This document shows, in pieces, positions 23,430-25,409 of a DNA stretch of 25,409 nt. The stretch lies in NCBI GenBank assembly GCA_934646115.1, contig CAKUEM010000027.1:1-25409 (forward strand). The letters are read 5' to 3'. Under the pieces are notes generated by a model that saw nothing but the letters and a program-made list of their open reading frames with translations, ran no database searches and was not told where the DNA came from. Each line of letters opens with the position of its first letter. Position 1 is the stretch's first letter. A program made the translations under genes and the position numbers. Source of the DNA: an uncultured Oscillospiraceae bacterium (GTDB lineage: Bacteria > Bacillota > Clostridia > Oscillospirales > JAAYXM01).

Positions 23430-23465
23430 AAAAAACAGCCTTCCTGCTCAGGAAGGCTGTTTTTT
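23430..23465. terminator. Terminator overlapping the end of the GGDEF gene
   Basis: AAAAAACAGCCTTCCT pairs perfectly with AGGAAGGCTGTTTTTT around GCTC, so it works on both strands. The stop codon of the GGDEF gene (23448-23450) lies in the loop/stem, and its last codons are part of the stem. Confidence 0.85.
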
Positions 23466-24290
23466 GCGTCGGCGCTTGGAGCGATAAAGCGCGGCATCAG
23501 CATGGGAAAGCAGGCTTGCGAGACTATCGCCATGCTCCGGATAGAGCGCAACGCCAACGCTGGCGCTCACGCTATGACCGCGCACCGTGAGGTGGCACGT
23601 GGCGGAGAATGCTTTGTTGAGCGGGGTGTGTGCATCGCGGCGCAGGAATACGAGAAACTCATCGCCGCCAAATCGACCGATGATCGCTCTGTGGCGGAAT
23701 GCGGCAGAAAGCTGTTTTGAAAACGCCAACAAAATTTCATCGCCGACAACATGACCGAATCGGTCGTTGAACGTTTTAAAGTGGTCGAGATCAAATAAAA
23801 GCAGCGCGTAGTATTCGTTGGGGTGCGCGCGCAAGGTGCGAGCCGCGAGCTGCTGCACGGACACTTTATGGTACAAGTGGGTGAAGCTGTCCCGCGCGAG
23901 CTGGCGGCGCAAAAACTCCTCCTTGCGCTGCGCGCGGTCAATGCTTTGGGCGATGCAGAGCAGACGCTGCGCGGCGAGCGGAAGAAACTGCACGCAAAAC
24001 CATTCCGGTGCTGCGCGCTGCATGAGCAGGCGCACGCGGCAGGCAGACGACTGCCCGCGCATTGCGAGCCGGAACGCGGCGCTCAGCCTTCGAATATCGC
24101 CCGGCAGGCACAGCCGCGCGGCGAGCGCAGGGAAGTAGTCGCCGCATCCTTCATGGTGGGACAACGCGGACCGGGCGCTTTCTGCCATATTTTCAACAAA
24201 AACGCACCGGCGCGCCCGAATGTCAAATTCACATACGCATGCATGCATCGCCCGCAGGGCATACTGAATGCGGCATCGCTCATTCCCCAC
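23448..24290 (-). CDS. Diguanylate cyclase-like protein, PAS-like sensor plus GGDEF
   Basis: A 280-residue protein. Residues 1-115 look like a PAS-type fold (ALRAMHACVCEFDIRARRC, GDIRRLSAAFRLAMRG), then a linker helix and a GGDEF domain (about 130-275). The catalytic signature is intact (GRFGGDEFLVF), as are the metal-binding LLLFDLDHFK and the GHVVGDEIL helix, so it can plausibly make cyclic di-GMP from GTP. The RxxD inhibitory site normally just ahead of GGDEF is absent, and the usual DPLTGLYNR start reads DSFTHLYHK. No membrane segment is seen. The GTG at 24290 is preferred: AGAGGGG lies 8 nt upstream, while the GTG at 24299 overlaps it. Divergent from the small repressor at 24400, with an operator inside its promoter. 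Confidence 0.82.
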   Translation of the reverse strand: MGNERCRIQYALRAMHACVCEFDIRARRCVFVENMAESARSALSHHEGCGDYFPALAARLCLPGDIRRLSAAFRLAMRGQSSACRVRLLMQRAAPEWFCVQFLPLAAQRLLCIAQSIDRAQRKEEFLRRQLARDSFTHLYHKVSVQQLAARTLRAHPNEYYALLLFDLDHFKTFNDRFGHVVGDEILLAFSKQLSAAFRHRAIIGRFGGDEFLVFLRRDAHTPLNKAFSATCHLTVRGHSVSASVGVALYPEHGDSLASLLSHADAALYRSKRRRKKQPS

Positions 24291-24326
24291 GCAATTCACC
24301 CCTCTGTTTCTGTTTTGCTCTTAAAC

Positions 24327-24355
24327 ATTTTAGCGAATTTCTCGCTAAAAGTCAA
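24327..24355 (-). promoter_or_regulatory. Sigma-A promoter of the GGDEF gene, containing operator O1
   Basis: On the minus strand TTGACT (24350-24355), 17 nt, TAAAAT (24327-24332). The spacer and -10 hold an inverted repeat TAGCG-N7-CGCTA (24331-24347), so a bound repressor would block polymerase. Confidence 0.75.
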
Positions 24356-24372
24356 TAGCGGAGAATTCGCTA
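24331..24372. promoter_or_regulatory. Tandem operator O1/O2 between the GGDEF and Xre genes
   Basis: Two inverted repeats with the same TAGCG-N7-CGCTA plan lie at 24331-24347 and 24356-24372, 25 bp centre to centre. Read on opposite strands the two are nearly identical (TAGCGAATT in common). O1 lies in the leftward promoter and O2 just ahead of the rightward -10 (TATAAT, 24376-24381). The likely ligand is the adjacent Xre protein. Confidence 0.75.
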
Positions 24373-24375
24373 GAA

Positions 24376-24381
24376 TATAAT
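24376..24381 (+). promoter_or_regulatory. -10 element of the Xre repressor promoter
   Basis: A consensus TATAAT 19 nt before the GTG start. The -35 at the proper distance is poor and lies in O2, which suggests a weak, repressible promoter. Confidence 0.6.
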
Positions 24382-24399
24382 ACAGGCGAGGTGGTTTTT

Positions 24400-24624
24400 G
24401 TGTACGAAAGAATCCGAAATTTTCGCGAAGATAAGGATATGACGCAAAAGCAGATCGCAGAATATTTAAATTGCTCCCAGCGGATTTACAGCAATTATGA
24501 GCGCGGGGATGTGGATATTCCCACGCATATTTTAATTCGTCTTGCCGATTTTTACGGAACGAGTATTGACTATTTGCTGGGGCGGACGAATATAAAAAAA
24601 CCGTATCCGCCGGGGAAATCATAG
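24400..24624 (+). CDS. Small Xre/HTH_3-type transcriptional repressor
   Basis: A 74-residue single-domain helix-turn-helix protein. The fold is read from YERIRNFREDKDMTQKQIAEYL, then NCSQRIYSNYERGDVDIPTHIL, then RLADFYGTSIDYLLGRT, which is the standard Xre order of five helices. The GTG at 24400 is preferred: GCGAGG (24385-24390) lies 9 nt upstream, while the GTG at 24391 abuts it. It probably binds the two TAGCG-N7-CGCTA operators just upstream, repressing itself and the divergent GGDEF gene. Nothing phage-like accompanies it. Confidence 0.88.
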   Translation: MYERIRNFREDKDMTQKQIAEYLNCSQRIYSNYERGDVDIPTHILIRLADFYGTSIDYLLGRTNIKKPYPPGKS

Positions 24625-24632
24625 AAATAAGT

Positions 24633-24670
24633 ATGCCGCGTCTCCCAAAGAGGGAGGCGCGGCATTTTTA
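24633..24670. terminator. Terminator between the Xre gene and the symporter
   Basis: ATGCCGCGTCTCCC pairs with GGGAGGCGCGGCAT (one G-T) around AAAGA, followed by T5 on the plus strand. It can serve both converging genes, more strongly the plus-strand one. Confidence 0.82.
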
Positions 24671-24682
24671 TAAAAAGGAAAA

Positions 24683-25409
24683 TTATTCGCCGATTTTTGC
24701 GGTTTTCACGCGGTCAAACTCTTCCATGACCTCTTCGTTCGGCTTGGTGCATAAGCTGATAACGATAATGAGAAGCGAAGCGATCAGGAAGCCGGGCACT
24801 AATTCATACACGTCGAAAATGCCGCCGTGCAAATTCTGCCAGACGATGGCGGTCACGCCGCCGGACACCATGCCCGCAAGCGCGCCCTGCCAAGTGGTGC
24901 GGCGCCAGAACAGCGAGAACAGAACGAGCGGACCGAACGCCGCGCCAAAGCCTGCCCACGCATATTGCACGATACCGAATACCGAGCTTTCCGGGTTTGT
25001 GACAAGCAGCACGGCGATGACCGAGATCACAACAACCGCGAGGCGGCTGATCCAGACAAGTGTTTTTGAGGAAATCTTGCCCTCGGCTTCCATATTGCCG
25101 AACGGGATCGTGACTGTGGAGGCGCTGACAAGAAGCTGCGAATCCGCGGTAGACATGATCGCAGCGAGGATCGCGGTGAGCAATACGCCCGCAACGATCG
25201 GCGGGAAGATGCTCTGCACCATCGACATGAACACGGTTTCCGCATCCGCGAGATTCGGAAGGTAAGCGTGTCCGGTCAGACCGACGAGGATCGCGCAGGT
25301 CAGCGTGATGATGACCCAGATCATCGCGATCACGCGCGCGGGCCGGACAGACTTTTCATCACGGATCGCCATAAAGCGCACAAGGATGTGCGGCTGACCA
25401 AAATAGCCG
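24683..25409 (-). CDS. putP: Sodium/proline symporter, C-terminal part (gene runs off the window)
   Basis: At least 241 residues of a sodium:solute symporter; the frame is open to the window edge, so the N-terminal half lies outside. FGQPHILVRFMAIRD is typical of PutP-type transporters. LLTAILAAIMSTADSQLLVSAS is the conserved sodium-site helix (TM8 in LeuT-type numbering), followed by RLAVVVISVIAVLL, then YAWAGFGAAFGPLVLFSLFWRRTTWQGALAGMVSGG. It would import proline or a related amino acid with Na+. Specificity for proline rather than another substrate is inferred from these motifs. The last residues are acidic and basic (EEVMEEFDRVK), a cytoplasmic tail. Confidence 0.88.
   Translation of the reverse strand, partial: GYFGQPHILVRFMAIRDEKSVRPARVIAMIWVIITLTCAILVGLTGHAYLPNLADAETVFMSMVQSIFPPIVAGVLLTAILAAIMSTADSQLLVSASTVTIPFGNMEAEGKISSKTLVWISRLAVVVISVIAVLLVTNPESSVFGIVQYAWAGFGAAFGPLVLFSLFWRRTTWQGALAGMVSGGVTAIVWQNLHGGIFDVYELVPGFLIASLLIIVISLCTKPNEEVMEEFDRVKTAKIGE

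Noticed and set aside
1..25409. CRISPR arrays, insertion sequences, prophage genes, tRNA or rRNA genes
   Set aside because: No regularly spaced repeats, transposase or integrase motifs, or tRNA cloverleaf sequences were seen; the short repeats found are terminators or operators.

Overview
The window looks like a chromosomal segment of a GC-rich, spore-forming member of the Bacillota, most likely class Clostridia. The order nusB, tsaD-like, xseA, xseB, ispA, dxs, tlyA, nadK, argR, recN is a recognised Firmicutes cluster. A 26-codon spoVM gene implies endospore formation. A TrpR/YerC regulator, methyltransferase and hslO group and a YczE/YyaS/YitT-type membrane protein also fit. The species cannot be named from the sequence. 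No tRNA, rRNA, CRISPR array, insertion sequence or phage gene was found.

Layout. 1-2056: the tail of an unrecognised gene, a YczE-like membrane protein (-), a poorly coding stretch with a perfect 52-bp palindrome, and a deoxyinosine-type DNA glycosylase (-). 2225-14660: one long co-directional housekeeping block (nusB to tyrS), with many start/stop overlaps and only one clear internal promoter. 14784-15030: two tiny genes, a Cys-rich hydrophobic protein and spoVM. 15081-17121: a divergent AraC regulator and TIM-barrel-like putative glycoside hydrolase. 17261-19557: yerC-like regulator, methyltransferase and hslO. 19675-23368 (-): a DegT/DnrJ/StrS aminotransferase and tex. 23448-24624: a divergent pair, a PAS-like/GGDEF protein (-) and a small Xre repressor (+), with a tandem operator between them. 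24683-25409 (-): the C-terminal part of a sodium/proline-type symporter.

The main discovery is at 6436-7714. A 607-nt region without a credible gene lies between the ispA / divergent-PAP2 genes and dxs. It has its own sigma-A-type promoter, is closed by an exact 10-bp long-range helix (6495-6504 with 7092-7101), contains several local hairpins, and is followed 29 nt later by a gene for a small four-helix membrane protein with a Lys/Arg-rich N-terminus. Size, position in the nusB-xseAB-ispA-dxs-tlyA-argR-recN cluster and the downstream protein all match OLE RNA (ornate, large, extremophilic) and its partner OapA. The association was originally described in extremophilic and anaerobic Gram-positives; this appears to be another example, with an extra divergent-PAP2 gene next to it.

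How the genes may work together. The central block combines isoprenoid synthesis (dxs, ispA, possibly a prenyl-phosphate phosphatase), nucleic-acid maintenance (xseAB, recN), RNA and translation (nusB, tlyA, tyrS), cofactor supply (nadK) and arginine regulation (argR). OLE/OapA sits in the middle and probably links membrane state or Mg2+ and stress physiology to this operon. Two regulatory designs can be read at base level: the Xre repressor with operators inside both divergent promoters at 24327-24381, and the tandem palindromes over the aminotransferase leader at 21023-21060.
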